Shown: piece by piece, positions 22,722 to 34,680 of the stretch | Layout: every line of letters starts with the position of its first letter | How positions within the stretch are numbered: position 1 is the first letter of the stretch | Assembly: GCA_008931825.1 (NCBI GenBank) | Contig: QXVZ01013420.1 | Span: forward strand, 2,578 to 57,724 | DNA from: Phallusia fumigata | Lineage: Eukaryota; Chordata; Ascidiacea; Phlebobranchia; Ascidiidae | DNA length: 55,147 nucleotides | Direction of reading: 5' to 3' | The notes under the pieces: generated by a model | Databases searched by the model: none | What the model saw: the letters and a program-made list of their open reading frames with translations, nothing else | Told to the model about the DNA's origin: nothing | Program-made: the position numbers and the translations under genes

Positions 22722-24000
22722 CGTTTTTTTAAGAAGATGGCTTAAAGTTTGTCAGGTGATTTTGTTTTTTTTAATCAAGTTTGGCTTTGCACCAACACCA
22801 CAATTAACTACTACTAGCGGATATTTGCTGTTAAGCTCATCAAAGTTTACTCTTTTTTTCACGGGGTTTGAACCGACACCATCTCCATCAGGTTTTTGTT
22901 GTGTCGGTGTAAGGGTCGAGCACCTCAATCCATTCATCCAGGCACATCTAGGTTTACTTGACTGATTGAACAAACAAAAGTAGTTGTGATTTCACCTCAA
23001 CGCCATTTTTGTGATTTGTGAAACCTTGTGCCCTTCGTTCGATTTCGGAAGCTCAAAAATATATTTTTGCAATTAAACTAGGTTGCTTTGTTATTAACAT
23101 GGGTTTCAAAAGTGTTGAGCTGAACATAATTAACAAGTTGTAAGTTTATAATAGTAATTCCGATTGGAAAAAATTGTTTAAAACTTGGGTTTGGGGTATC
23201 TAAAAAGAAGCTTTTGGGTAAAAGTTAACTTTTGCACAAGCCTCACAGTTAATGTGAATTGCAACTTTTTTGTATTAGAGCTTGTACATACAGGTCAATA
23301 GTATCACAAACATAAATCATGGGTCACATACATTGGACTAGTTTAGTAGGTTAAATGCAATCCGGTACTTTGTTGTCCGAAGAATTCATGACCTGAGTTT
23401 TTTAAAAAGGTTTATTTTTTATCACAAACATCTTGAAAGTCTGCAAAACGAAATACAAGACAATGATAACAAAAAAACAGGTTTACAAAATTTAATAAAG
23501 GTCTCTGGAAAAGTTGTTTTGCAAAAACTCTTCCATGACGGAAAAGGGATAGCGAACCACTTAGCCTACAAGTATTGAGAAAGGACTATTACCACTGGTG
23601 CAGATTTTTCCATCAATTTCGTGAAAAGTATATCTGCCTGTCTTTGTCATCCTTATTTCGCCATGTCTTGTTTTTCTTTTGTCCAATTCCTCCTCCGAAA
23701 CGCACACTTGTAAGTCTGTGTCATCCATTTTTAGCTGAGTCATGTTTGACCTTTGTCCGACTCGAATCTAAAGCCACCAACAAAACCATGTTCCGTTCAC
23801 CTGTTACACGTCACTAACAGCACATAGTTTTGTTTCTTATTTTCAAACTGACGCGTTTTTGTGGACGGCGCTATGTTGCACATTTACACGCAATTATAAC
23901 AATTAAATCTACAGCTCACGTAGCATTTTGCGTGGTTTCGTTTGTGTTCTGCGCAAATATTGAACATTGAAAACACAGCACTAATACTCGCCTATGTTCT
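22722..24000. other. Intergenic stretch after the kinase-Kelch gene
   Basis: Apart from the small minus-strand ORF at 23561-23743, I see no convincing exon, RNA gene or clear repeat. ORFs at 22752-22973 on both strands are mutual shadows. Confidence 0.4.
23561..23743 (-). CDS. Small hypothetical minus-strand ORF, 60 codons
   Basis: From ATG at 23743, MTQLKMDDTDLQVCVSEEE continues as a charged stretch, then GRYTFHEIDGKICTSGN, with TAA just after 23561. The composition is more protein-like than the neighbouring ORFs. The frame stays open upstream to a CTTTAG (near 23772) that could be a splice acceptor, so it may be a terminal exon. I recognise no family. No second exon or promoter could be tied to it, and the surroundings are repeat-rich. 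Could be a chance ORF or a gene relic. Confidence 0.3.
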   Translation of the reverse strand: MTQLKMDDTDLQVCVSEEELDKRKTRHGEIRMTKTGRYTFHEIDGKICTSGNSPFSILVG

Positions 24001-24009
24001 AGTCGAACC

Positions 24010-24330
24010 TTTTTGACACGTTTCTTCTGCGCCTTAAAACCATCCGACAGGGTTTCTTTCGGTGTTTTTTTTCCTGTTGAACCCCATCATGCGCTCTCTT
24101 TCCCTGGAACGAGTGGCAACATAGGAGCCCCCTCGGCTGGTCCCACCAACGTCCACCTCAAAATTCTCACAATGCGCCAAAACTCACTCCCTTGTGAGCC
24201 CGTCACATAACGCCTCCATTATTTTTGCGCCTCATAACGTCTTAACTTTGCGCAGCTATTTCCGATTTATTGATTGTTCCAATGTAAGAACACATCTGCG
24301 TAATGTCACAAACTGCTGAGCAGGCTCACT
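24010..24330 (-). repeat. SINE-like interspersed repeat, copy 1
   Basis: In reverse orientation this matches copies near 35140-35400 (-), 38280-38620 (+), 48270-48570 (+) and 54990-55147 (+). Shared marks read on the repeat's plus strand are AACAATCACCAAGC, ATAGCTGCGCAA, GGTGGATCA followed by a GCTGCAGC block, TTGGTGGGACCAG and GGTTCGACAGAA. About 300 bp, both orientations: a dispersed retroposon-like family. Neither a tRNA-type promoter nor a poly(A) tail was confirmed. Confidence 0.6.
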
Positions 24331-24683
24331 CAACACTGGAAATAAATAGGGCTGTGAAAGACATGAGAACCACACAGAGACATGCAAACAACTTAGATAT
24401 AAAATGCTTATGGTTTTTGGAAAGTAATCCCGTTAACTTGTATATATGCAACTGTAACTAACTTATCGAATATTACTACAATAAAGTAGTACTTTGCAAT
24501 GTAAAAAAGATCGTGTAAAAATTGTTTTCATAACTTAGTTTAATTAACGCAATTAACTGGTTTTTCTATGCATCAAATTTCATTACTAACAGCAAAGGTT
24601 ATTTTTATGTATGTATGTATGCATTATATAAAGTGTGCAACATAAAAACTGTCCGACAATCTTGCGTGAACTTCTTCAGGATA

Positions 24684-24936
24684 AACAAACTGTTTGTCGT
24701 TCAAACAGTGTGCAAGCTTACCAAAAATACTCCCGGAAAACATATCGGTCGTTACGCTATTGGTTTGGTATCCTACTGCGTTGCCGTAATCTTCATGGGC
24801 TCGCAACGATTCCGCTTTATTGCTCTGAAGAAGCCCGTCGCTCTGGTAGGCGAAACGGCAGCAAAATTACAAGTTATCCAACAAAAAAAGTTCTTTTAGT
24901 AAGGTTTTACACTGGTTGAACGACAAACAGCTTGTT
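24684..24936. repeat. 253-bp element bounded by 28-bp inverted repeats
   Basis: AACAAACTGTTTGTCGTTCA (start of the left arm, 24684-24711) is matched in reverse complement by 24909-24936, 26 of 28 positions pairing. The interior has CTCTGAAGAAGCCCG followed by GGCGAAACGG, a pattern reminiscent of conserved ends of some retroelements. Class unknown; the overlapping 94-codon ORFs are not supported. Confidence 0.5.
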
Positions 24937-26520
24937 AATTATGCAACCCAGTGGACAAAACGTTTGTTCCGTATTTTCTTCAGGCTTTTTGTGTAATATA
25001 TGAGGGATTTCTGTTCCTTGAGACTAAAGTACGATTGCGTTTACAAAACATTTTTTTATAAACGACTCTTCCAGTATCGGCAAATACCAACCGATTTTGT
25101 TTCCGAATTTTGCCCAGCGCGTTTTCCAACTGCCGAGTCTAAAGATTTCCCAAAACTTGTATAGGCTACATATTATATTATACATGTTATTACATCGCCT
25201 TATTGGCATGACTTGTACAATGTTTTATTGTGTTTCGACATCACATTAATTGCACATGTTGAAAAGTTTCACTCTTCGTGTTTTTCTTGAATTCATTTCT
25301 TTCCCTCTTTTAGAAATGCCCAATAGTGTCCTTTTCCCGCTTTTCCGTTTTTCTGCTTTTAGTGCTACCCTTTTCTATTTCCTGAAGTGCTGCATGTGAT
25401 TCTGAATACACTAAAAAGGTTGCTTTCGCCAGTCACCACATTGCCACACGACATTTGAAATACACTATAACGTATAAAAATCGTTACATATTTACTATGT
25501 TGATTTACATTATTTTTCTATATACTTTAGTTTCCATAGAATGATTGTCAAGCAGGCTTTCCGCAGGCAGAAATGCAGGGTTCCAAACTTCAAACAAACC
25601 TTTGCTTGTAATGAATCAAGTGTTTTAGTTTTATTATGCACGCCAACAATTTTGGGTTAGGAACTTAGGGTTACATACAAAAAAATAATTTTAATTTGTT
25701 GTTGTACTTTCAGAAAAATCATGTTTTTTTGCTTAATCCACACATGATATAACCCATGCAAGTATCCAATGACTTCATGCACAACATGTAAAATGCAATC
25801 CAATTTGACAGTGTTTATAATAATTTGACCACTTGAGGGTGCCAAGCAGGACAACCATCTTGCAAACCTACTTTTCAAAATACAGTATTTTTTGTTGTGT
25901 GTAAAATGCAATTGTAAAGGACATGTAATTTTTGTGTAATTTTCGTATTTTTATTAAAACTCCTGGGTAGAGTGACTATACCAATAAAAGTAGTCCATAT
26001 TTTGGTACATTCCACCTTTATTTCACGTTAGTCATTTATTACTCATCTGTAGTTCTGAGTGTAAGGCCATTGCAAGTAAGGTATTATACATAATCACTAT
26101 ACGCTGATAGAAAAGAATAAACATGGCTCTAAAATCGCAGTAGGCTATACCTTAAAAGGCCTCATTTGTATACGCTATCAGATTGCTTTGTACCATTCTG
26201 TGACATTCAGAAGCATCCTTCCGACCCTGGTTTGAGAACCTATCAGGACAAAAAACTTCGTGTATCTAGCAGATGCTTCCTTTATTTAACACGAAAAATG
26301 CATGTATTTTTCCGTCGATATATTTTTTGTGTATTTAACATGTATTTTACACGTGTATTTTATGTATAGGCTCTATCGTATTTTTGAAACCCTATGCAAA
26401 CCTGATCGGGATTCCTCCCGGAGAACGCCTGGGTTCGAACCAAGTGAAAAAAGATTTATTGCAAAGAGGTCAAATAAAAAGTTGCTTCGATAAAAAAGCG
26501 AAGTGTTTACCTTAATCAAC
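24937..26520. other. Intergenic, nothing recognised
   Basis: AT-rich sequence. Minus-strand ORFs at 25024-25209 and 25657-25911 and plus-strand ORFs at 26166-26493 match no family I know and have no splice-supported partners. A GGGTTCGAACC at about 26430 resembles a tRNA T-arm, but no full cloverleaf can be drawn. Confidence 0.4.
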
Positions 26521-26528
26521 AGATTCTA

Positions 26529-26884
26529 ATCTGTATGATTTGGACCACAAGAAACAAACAAACAAACTTTCGTGATACGTGACGTCGCTAACTTTACATT
26601 GTCTTTTAAACTGTACTGTGTGTCTGGTCCTTTTAATAGTTCGATAGGAGGGTATACGGTGGCCCACAAGTACAAATCAACAATTTTTTGCAAACATTTT
26701 TTTTCAGTGCAAACATTTTTTTTCGATGCAAACATTTTGTTTTGAAAGCAAACATTNATCTGCATGATTTGGACCACAAGAAACAAACAAACAAACTTTC
26801 GTGATTCGTGACGTCACTAACTTTACATTGTCTTTCAAACTGTACTGTGTGTCTGGTCCTTTTAACAGTTCGGTAGAAGGGTAA
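26529..26884. repeat. Direct duplication around the n at 26757
   Basis: 26529-26655 and 26758-26884 are near-identical (TGATTTGGACCACAAGAAAC through CTGGTCCTTTTAA). The stretch between, about 26655-26756 (GTGGCCCACAAGTAC then CAAACATTTTTTTT units), is the reverse complement of 30599-30702. Part of this is likely assembly noise at the n. Confidence 0.6.
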
Positions 26885-27164
26885 TTGCCACTTTTATTAT
26901 TTTACTTAAAAGTTTGCTAACCCCTTAATTGTCTGATTGTAAAACCCCTTGTCTGATTCCTCTCCCGGTATAAAGTGTCACCACCTATCGATGTAACCTT
27001 AATAAATTGTTTGTTATATCTTGGTGCTGAGTTCCGGTGGGCTGAAATAAAGGACAGCTCCTCCCCTATTATGTGTGAAAGGCATGGGTTTGAGTTGTAA
27101 AGATCGCAGCAGACATACGAAGTCAGTTCGACGTCGAATATTAATGTGGTCGCGATGTCGATTC

Positions 27165-27357
27165 GACGATAATCGATACTCAGTTAAGATTTCTGGTTCT
27201 TCGGAAGTCGTTAACTTGTCAGGCTGATTCACACGAGATGCGTTTAACGGCTTGCGGTACGGTTTTTTGATCTCGCGGCAACATCTGGTGTAAATCAGCC
27301 TGACAGGTTAACGACTTCCGAAGAACCAGAAACCTTAACTGAGTATCGATTATCGTC
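27165..27357. mobile_element. Foldback element with 70-bp arms
   Basis: The left arm 27165-27234 and right arm 27288-27357 are reverse complements with only a few mismatches (both contain CTTCGGAAGTCGTTAAC or its complement). The 53-nt spacer would be the loop of a very stable hairpin. No coding content. No target duplication was identified, so foldback MITE is a probable, not proven, label. Confidence 0.75.
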
Positions 27358-28890
27358 AATAATGTGTTATAGCGTATACGTTGTAAAACTATTCAAATTA
27401 GTAATTTTTGTGTCGGTGTAGAAACATTGTCAGCAGTACCTTGTTAAACGGTCTAATGCGAGTGCATTTTTCGCCAGCAGTGAGTCTTTTGCTAAACGAA
27501 GATATTTCAGCTTTTTTTAATGCCGCTTGTCCAGTTGGAACAATCAAACTGGTGACTATTAAAAAAAAACTCAAAACGACGATGGCCAAACGTCAGTTGT
27601 TCCAAAAAGCAGTATCTGTAAACATTGATCTCGACAATTCACTTTTCATGAAAACATGACCCATATACAGTTATTAAGCATTATATTGGCAAACTGTACA
27701 ACGTTCTCTGTTTAAAGATACATACGAAGAGCAAGCAATGTTTTTGATTAAAAAGAACCAATTATTTTGGCCCAAATGTATTCATAAAATATATAATCAT
27801 AATATTTAGATGATTTCTACACAAAAAATATAATAAAAAATGTTTTCGTGTATAGCCTGTAGTAGCACATTGGGCTAATTTATATGTGTAATGTTCGCAA
27901 GTATTTAACAAGTATTAAAAACAAAAGATTTTTATTAAGCCCCGATTCAATACACATAACTCCCCATCTCCGGGCAGGTACACTGAATGACTTATGTACA
28001 AATGAAAGCGTTGCACACAGTCAATAACTATATACAAGCGGTCAAGGGCTATACAACCGTAATGCTTTCAACTAAACAGCGATTGACTCTTTCTGAAACA
28101 TTTGAAGCCGATTCGACATCTCATACACATACCTGCACAAAAACACATCACGTCAACAACATCATACAATTGACGCATGCTAAAATCGATCCTTACGCTT
28201 GTAGCGAAATCGAGAACACTTTATTGTCACGTTGTTGCAAAATCGGCCACATATTCTTCGTGCAAGATGTTTCGACAAAGATGATCGGCGATGGGCCACT
28301 ACAAAAAGAAAAACAGACTGAACAATTAGTTTGTGAACACTGACTGTAAGTGTTAAATTTAAACCCACTAATTACGTTTGTTCAAAAGCTTTTTTTCATT
28401 TCCAGGAAATTCGATAATACGGTTTAGATTTTTTAGGAGGATAAGCAAGACCAGCAGGTAAACATATTAGAATACCAGACTATTTTCAAAAAAGAGTTTG
28501 CAAACAAAAAAACTTGAACTTTAACGGTTCTGCTACAAAGTACCCGAATTGTACCTAAAAAGCAGATTACAAAAATGTCACTTGCAGAACAATTAAACGT
28601 ATTTATTACAAACATTTTGATAAATAAGCTTACAATCATTCAAAGCCATTTTCACATTATTTTTTTTTCAAAAAGGCTCGTTACAAAACACGGAAAATGC
28701 TCAACGTGTGGCAAATATTGTTTTACGCTTCAATAGCCTGGTATAAATAACAAGAGGTTCAAGTTATCAAACTCCACCCAGGATGTACCCAGGCACTCTC
28801 GGCTTTCATATGTCTTCATGTGCGTCTTCAGCTATAGTAACTCGAACAAGCGTTCCAATTTAAAGCAAAACAAGGTTTAAAGTGTATTAA
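27358..28890. other. Intergenic, small unsupported ORFs
   Basis: Plus-strand ORFs at 27408-27659 (83 codons) and 27987-28343 (118 codons) are the longest. Neither shows a recognisable domain, splice partner or promoter. The second has a fairly mixed composition and a low chance of being a real short gene. Confidence 0.3.
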
Positions 28891-28950
28891 CGGTGTATAC
28901 CGCTCTATAGAAGAATTTTGCACGGTGTGTACCGCTCTATAGAAGAATTA
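28891..28950 (+). repeat. Two-copy 32-bp tandem repeat
   Basis: CGGTGTATACCGCTCTATAG at 28891 is repeated at 28923 with one base change, including the following AAGAATT. Confidence 0.7.
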
Positions 28951-28991
28951 GCCTTTAATGATTGGTAATTATGACGGCAATAGGGTTCGTA

Positions 28992-29818
28992 AAAAACTTT
29001 GAAAATGTTTTGCACACAATAATCAGCATTGTATCGTTATATCGATAACCCTCAATGTGTCTTGCCCCGTTTGTGACCTTTTTGAAACAATAGAAAATAA
29101 TTATTGGCGGAAGCTGTCAGCATCGGCCCAAGTAATTAGCGGTCCCCGTAACATAATCAAACCATTTACGCTGACGCCTAACGGTTAGTACTAGTAAGGT
29201 GGGGGTGAGAGTAGAAAATCTAATAAACATAGTTGGCTATTTGCTTTGCGGATTGTCGAAAATACTACAGCCACTAAGTTTGAGGTTTGGGTCGTGGCTA
29301 GGGATGGAGCTTTGGTTAATAAATCAAAACCAATAAATCACTGGTCATGAAACTGACGCACCACAACGCCCTTCGTTCCCTTTGTCAAAACCCTTTGTAC
29401 GCATNAAAAACTTTGAAAATGTTTTGCACACAATAATCAGCATTGTATCTTTATATCGATAACCCTCAATGTGTCTTGCCCCGTTTGTGACCTTTTTGAA
29501 ACAATAGAAAATAATTATTGGCGGAAGCTGTCAGCATCGGCCCAAGTAATTAGCGGTCCCCGTAACATAATCAAACCATTTACGCTGACGCCTAACGGTT
29601 AGTACTAGTAAGGTGGGGGTGAGAGTAGAAAATCTAATAAACATAGTTGGCTATTTGCTTTGCGGATTGTCGAAAATACTACAGCCACTAAGTTTGAGGT
29701 TTGGGTCGTGGCTAGGGATGGAGCTTTGGTTAATAAATCAAAACCAATAAATCACTGGTCATGAAACTGACGCACCACAACGCCCTTCGTTCCCTTTGTC
29801 AAAACCCTTTGTACGCAT
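28992..29818. repeat. 413-bp duplication flanking an n (assembly artefact)
   Basis: 28992-29404 and 29406-29818 are both 413 bp and almost identical (one visible change, GTATCGTTAT versus GTATCTTTAT), separated only by the n at 29405. Two allelic contig ends placed side by side explain this best. Confidence 0.85.
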
Positions 29819-30130
29819 AAATGTGGTTTGCGTCGATGCTGCAGTTCCTTGGTCAGTGTGTCATCCTAGTACCTGTAGTATTTCCGACAGTCCACAAACT
29901 TAATAGCCTACTACGTTTATTAGCTTTTCAAGTCGCACTCCCGTTATGCGAGCAGTTTTCGACCATAAAGCTACACCTGCCGTTACTTTATTAGTCTGTT
30001 TGGACTGTATTTTCATTTAAAATATATACTTAAACCAGTGGTGTAGTTAACAAGTAAACAAACCGTATTTTTTTCATATATTTAACCCCGCCACACAGAG
30101 ACTTTGAAACGTATGTTTTTCAAGTTTTAG

Positions 30131-30363
30131 TGGGTGTTAAGAATGTGTCGCGGCGATTATTAGTTGTGGAGTACAAATTGGTTAAGCGAGTATCGCCCAT
30201 TTCTAGGTGCAAAAAGTTTTGATGCTTGCGCTTAGTACATCTTAAACANAAGAATGTATCGATAAGGCGATTAATAGTTGTGAAGTACAAATTGGTTAAG
30301 CGAGTATCGCCCATTTCTACGTGCAAAAATTCTGAGTTTTGCTGCTTGCGCTTAGTACATACT
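30131..30363. repeat. ~110-bp duplication flanking the n at 30249
   Basis: GTACAAATTGGTTAAGCGAG and its surroundings occur at 30171 and again at 30285, with small differences and the n between. Same pattern as the other gap joins. Confidence 0.65.
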
Positions 30364-30484
30364 GTAATAAACAACACGTCACATCGTTTAAATATGTTAC
30401 TTGGGCCGGCGCTGATGCTGATAGCTACCGAGTACAGAATTGCGCAAGAAGAAAATAGTAATTTCCCATTTTTGATACGCCGAA

Positions 30485-30715
30485 TAAGGCACAAAAGAAT
30501 TGTCTGCAAAAAAATTGTTGCACTGAAAAAAAAATTGTTTGCAAAAAAAATGTTGCACTGAAAAAAAAATTGTCTGCAAAAAAATTGTTGCACTGAAAAA
30601 AAAATGTTTGCCTTCAAAACAAAATGTTTGCATTGAAAAACAATGTTTGCACTGAAAAGAAATGTTTGCAAAAAAATTGTTGAATTGTACTTGTGGGCCA
30701 CCGTACAAAACACCT
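30485..30715. repeat. Minisatellite of A-rich TTGTTGCACTG/TGTTTGCA units
   Basis: Repeats of AAAAATTGTTGCACTGAAAA and ATGTTTGCACTGAAAA, about 20-35 bp per unit. 30599-30702 is the inverted counterpart of 26655-26756, including the GTGGGCCACCGTAC boundary. ORFs across it are low-complexity shadows. Confidence 0.65.
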
Positions 30716-30839
30716 TAAAAATTGGGCAAGCCGTATTNGCAATGAAGAAAAAATAGCGTTGCCTACTTTAAGCACATTTTAAGTGTACTGCATCTTTAGT
30801 TATAAACACAAGTGTATCATTAAACATTATGCCATAAGC

Positions 30840-31170
30840 CAGGGGTGTCCAAACGTTTTTTAACGAGGGCCAATCACAATCAGGAAAGACGCCCGCGGGC
30901 CAGCGTTTTTTTCGAAGTTTTGAACCATAAATTAAGTGCGCAAATACACAACTGCACAACGATCTTATCAGCCTTATGGGGTCTGTTTTGCGTTAGGACC
31001 ATGTAGGCTACTCTTCTTGCCGGTAAATAAAGTTTCATGAAAAGCTTTTGCGTGAAGTCGCAAGTCGCTTTCACCCAGCAGCTTAATCCAAACTTTGATG
31101 GATCGTGTGTAACACAATTCAAAAACCGCAGTCGCGGGCCAATTGGATCAAAATGGTTCGCACTGCGTTA
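30840..31170. mobile_element. hAT-like MITE remnant
   Basis: Starts AGGGGTGTCCAAACGTTTTT and carries GCGGGCCAGCG and later CGCGGGCCAATTGGATCAAA, an arrangement seen at the ends of many hAT-type non-autonomous elements. Target duplication not resolved. Confidence 0.45.
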
Positions 31171-33124
31171 AGCAATAGAAAACAAAGAGGTCACGCCACT
31201 CAGCTAAAAAAAGTGTATTGGAATACCAACTCGTATCGCTTGACGTGCTGTGAATAGTCACCTTGTGTGCGAATTGCGCCACGCCTGCCAGGCGTTACCG
31301 ACCCACACTCTTGTCCCGTAACTATTTGTAGCACACCACGCAACGCTGCTTTGTGATGAAACAATTTACAATCACGTGATTGCGGCACAAACAAAGCATT
31401 GCTGAAACGAGCGAACGAGTTGTAAACGAGTGAAGTTAATTCGATTTATTTTTATGCCAGAGGGGCGAATAAACAAAATTCCGAGAGGACCGTATATGGT
31501 ATTGGTCTGGCCCTGTATTTATCCTTATGGCTCGATGAGGCATGAAGCAGTTTGCTCAAATGCTGCTTTAACCGAAAACTGTAGAACTCAACTGAAGTGA
31601 AGAGTAAAAGAGTATGATGAAACGAATATTAAAAACAGCAAGTTTAGCACTGACGACTCCCGAAAAAACCCAAAACATACAACTTACCGGCTTGGTAAAT
31701 GCAACTTTGATCCACCAAAATGCAGAAAACCAAAATCCACACGACGATGGCCCGCATGATGCTAATACAGTTCAGTACTTTACTGAAATAGAACTGAAAC
31801 TTGTGAAAGCTCCACAAAATTGGATTTTCGCCTACGCAAAACCTGCGTTACATCAAACGTCGGGGATAAAAGGGCACATTTAATTCTGTTTATTGTTCCG
31901 GTGGGTAGCTCTTTTAGTGTTTGAGCCCGAATCGAATTAGCGTTTGAACCCGAATCGAAATTTAGAATGAATATAAGAGATGGATTGTATCAAACGGACA
32001 CTGGAATGCGCACTTGTCCAAAACATATAAATCGCTATTCCCGTAAAAACTGCAGTGCTATCAGCTTAACTTTCTTTCTCTATTTCTCTTTGTCGTCAAG
32101 TGCGACAGGAACGAAAAGTTATACACTCTCGCCTTATACTCTGTCATTTTATCCACGTCACCTCATGCATGTTTCATTATGCACACGCACGAGTGTATAG
32201 TTGTTTGCTTGGCGCCGGCACCTAGGGGAAAGAGGGGGCACTTCTGCACTTCCGAAAAATCTACTTTATTCATTACAAATGTTCTATCAAAAAATCTCAT
32301 GAATGAAAAAGTATGTATGTAGGCCCAATAAGTTTAAATGCGATTAAAACGATCGGCTCTACCGTTACAGTCTCGCGCATCCGCATTTTATCAACAATAG
32401 CAACCTATCCTGCTGTTTTTACTTTCTTCGAGTTAACTTTGCAAAAACGAATATTTCGGCACGCTTGGAAATCTATCGCGGGACATTTTTATTATGTCGT
32501 GCCAAGCATTTTAAAAACCACTGAGTTAAGGTAACCTACCTTAAATATCTAGTTTTCTAGATTCGACTCGATATTCAAGTAAGCATGTAAATATTATAAC
32601 GCACGTCACATTATAACGTGCAGGATTATCGGTTATGCGGCTTTGATTTCGCAAAATTCGTTATCGGTACAAGTTGTTTTAAAAAACTTGAAAACTTTGT
32701 TAGACAGGCATTCAAGGGAGTCGCTAACAGTACTTTTCCATTAGAACAGCACCGTTTATTTTCCGTCACACAATTTCTGTTTTTACTCAGTGGGAACCTA
32801 TATAGCCTACGAAAGTAGAGGTTTTATTGAGTATTTGGTTGAGGGGTCTTCAACCTTTGGGTGTTTGAAGCCGGGCCTTAGTCTGATCACTGCTGTGTGC
32901 TTATAAAACTTGCCGCGCCTGGCAAGCATAAGTGAACGCCAATTTGGTTGCCCAAAACCTACTATCTGACCAAAAGGAGTTACCTATACAAACACTCAAT
33001 GCTGCAACGGAGTCACTTTAAGCATGTGCTTCTATTTAGGTGCGTGAAATATTTGACAAACTCATCGCTATAGTCTCCTTCCTCTGTAAATTTTGCTTTT
33101 GCATTACGCAACTGATGGCCTCGG
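31171..33124. other. Intergenic, nothing recognised
   Basis: ORFs at 31614-31883, 31967-32200, 32313-32534 and 32618-32818 have no recognisable domains or splice-linked partners. No RNA gene or clear repeat was seen. Confidence 0.35.
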
Positions 33125-33132
33125 GTTGACAC

Positions 33133-33545
33133 CAGAGTTGGATCAATTACATGATTTTAGTCAAATTGCATTCACATTCGTTCTGACAAATTTTTGAGTT
33201 ATATTACAGTTACAATTACGAAATATAATTTACAATTACAATTACATTCTGAGAATTGTAATTAATTACAAATTACAATTAGATGTCACAAAATTTTCTA
33301 TTTCAAGTCATTGTTTTTACACAACGACACAACAGTCGATGTGTCTAAAATGTAGAGCCATGCTTCCCAAATGCTGCATAAAATCTGTAGCAAAAGTTTC
33401 TTGCAAAAAAGTAATTTGAGAAGTAATTGGGTAAAATAGTAAACAAATTACAATTACACAAACTCAAAATGTTTGAACTACAATTACAATCACACCCAAA
33501 AAATTACATTCAGCTCAATTTCAAATTGTAATTGATCCAACTCTG
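33133..33545. mobile_element. 413-bp hAT MITE with 8-bp target duplication
   Basis: TIRs CAGAGTTGGATCAATTACA at 33133 and its complement ending at 33545, with perfect 8-bp direct repeats GTTGACAC outside (33125-33132, 33546-33553). The interior is filled with AATTACAATTAC-type sequence. The 8-bp duplication identifies a hAT-type insertion. Confidence 0.9.
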
Positions 33546-33553
33546 GTTGACAC

Positions 33554-34189
33554 ATCAAAATCTTGTTGGTTCTGAAACAGATAGTTATTTAAACTGCAGA
33601 CTGCTCTGCTGGTCACAGCTGTTTACCAACTAAGGCCTAGGTTGACTTGAATAGGGAACGAGACTATAAATAGTACTTTATGGTTTACTGCAAACTGGTA
33701 GTTCACAAACTATGGACACAAAGGTGGTTGTACTCAAGCAGTTTATAGGTCAGTTCTTGTAATGTAAGCTTGTAACGTTTAATGATTGTAGCGATGGTGA
33801 CAATGGCACGTGAGTACACACAACGTTTGGGAACTACAGGTTTATTGGCTCAAACTTTACGTGCTGAAATTTTTTGCAACTCGTTCGCAACTTGCTTTAA
33901 CTACCCCGAGTTTCCGTTGCAAAAACGCCTGCAATTTTTATTTCAGCTAATTACTTGTGTTGTTACTGGTGTAGCTCCCTTTTCAACTACACGCTCCTTG
34001 ACTCAGTCAAGATACTTTATCGCGCGCACGCGTCATTCTATTTGGTAACCGACAAGAAACGGACGCAAAGCAGTTGTGTGCCTACACGGGTAAACGAACT
34101 TGAATTAAACACAGCAAAACAAAATAGGCTCCCTACTGCTCGTTTATAGTTGACTATTACTCAACAAAACAATTCAAAATATTTGTTTA
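33554..34189. other. Intergenic, nothing recognised
   Basis: Two overlapping plus-strand ORFs (33782-34048 and 33955-34149) are present, without domain or splice support. Confidence 0.35.
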
Positions 34190-34680
34190 TGTTAACAATA
34201 TTTAATATTTTTTCTGTTTGACGGCAAATTTGGGTCCAGAAAAAGTTGTTCAAATCTCTTAAACCTTGCACACATGATAGATGCGTATCTGTAGAGTTGT
34301 GTACTTTTAACTCCGTGTTTCACCCATATCCTTTCATCTTTTGAGAGTCGGTACAGTGCAATGTAAGGATTTTGGGACCTAGGGTTGGATTTGAGGCGAC
34401 CTCGTGTGGCGGCGAAGAGGAACCTTGTATTGTCAAGCAGTTGATGGCCCTTAGGGCTGCCTGACCTCGGTTGGGTCAGCTCTTGCTTTAGGTCCCTAGG
34501 GCTGCTCTCGGGATCTCGAAAGCTAGAGCGTCTGTGACTTGCTCGGTATAACTTCGGTCTTTGCTGGAGGGCGACGCAGAGCTGCTTTATGTGAAGTCAA
34601 TTGTGAGTCACTGGCGGTCATTTTCACCACACCTAGAGTTGCTGAAAGCTAACAACATCATGCAGACCACAAATCAACAC
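34190..34680 (+). repeat. Repeat fragments of two families
   Basis: 34230-34370 matches the alternative core of the GGGTCCCCTTCC family (ACACATGATAGATG, GTGTACTTTTAACTC). From 34375 to about 34680 is a more GC-rich block (GAGGCGACCTCGTGTGGCGG, then CTTAGGGCTGCCTGACCTCG) unlike its surroundings, class unknown; no match to a known RNA gene was recognised. Confidence 0.4.

Noticed and set aside
26405..26450. Possible tRNA (GGGTTCGAACC box-B-like motif)
   Set aside because: No matching D-arm, anticodon arm or acceptor stem can be drawn around it.
30120..30713. 197-codon minus-strand ORF
   Set aside because: Most of it is an A-rich minisatellite read in frame (repeated FFQC, NIFF, LQT strings) and it crosses a duplicated block with an n.
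34375..34680. GC-rich block as an rRNA or snRNA pseudogene
   Set aside because: I could not match it to any conserved RNA core, so it is left as an unclassified repeat.
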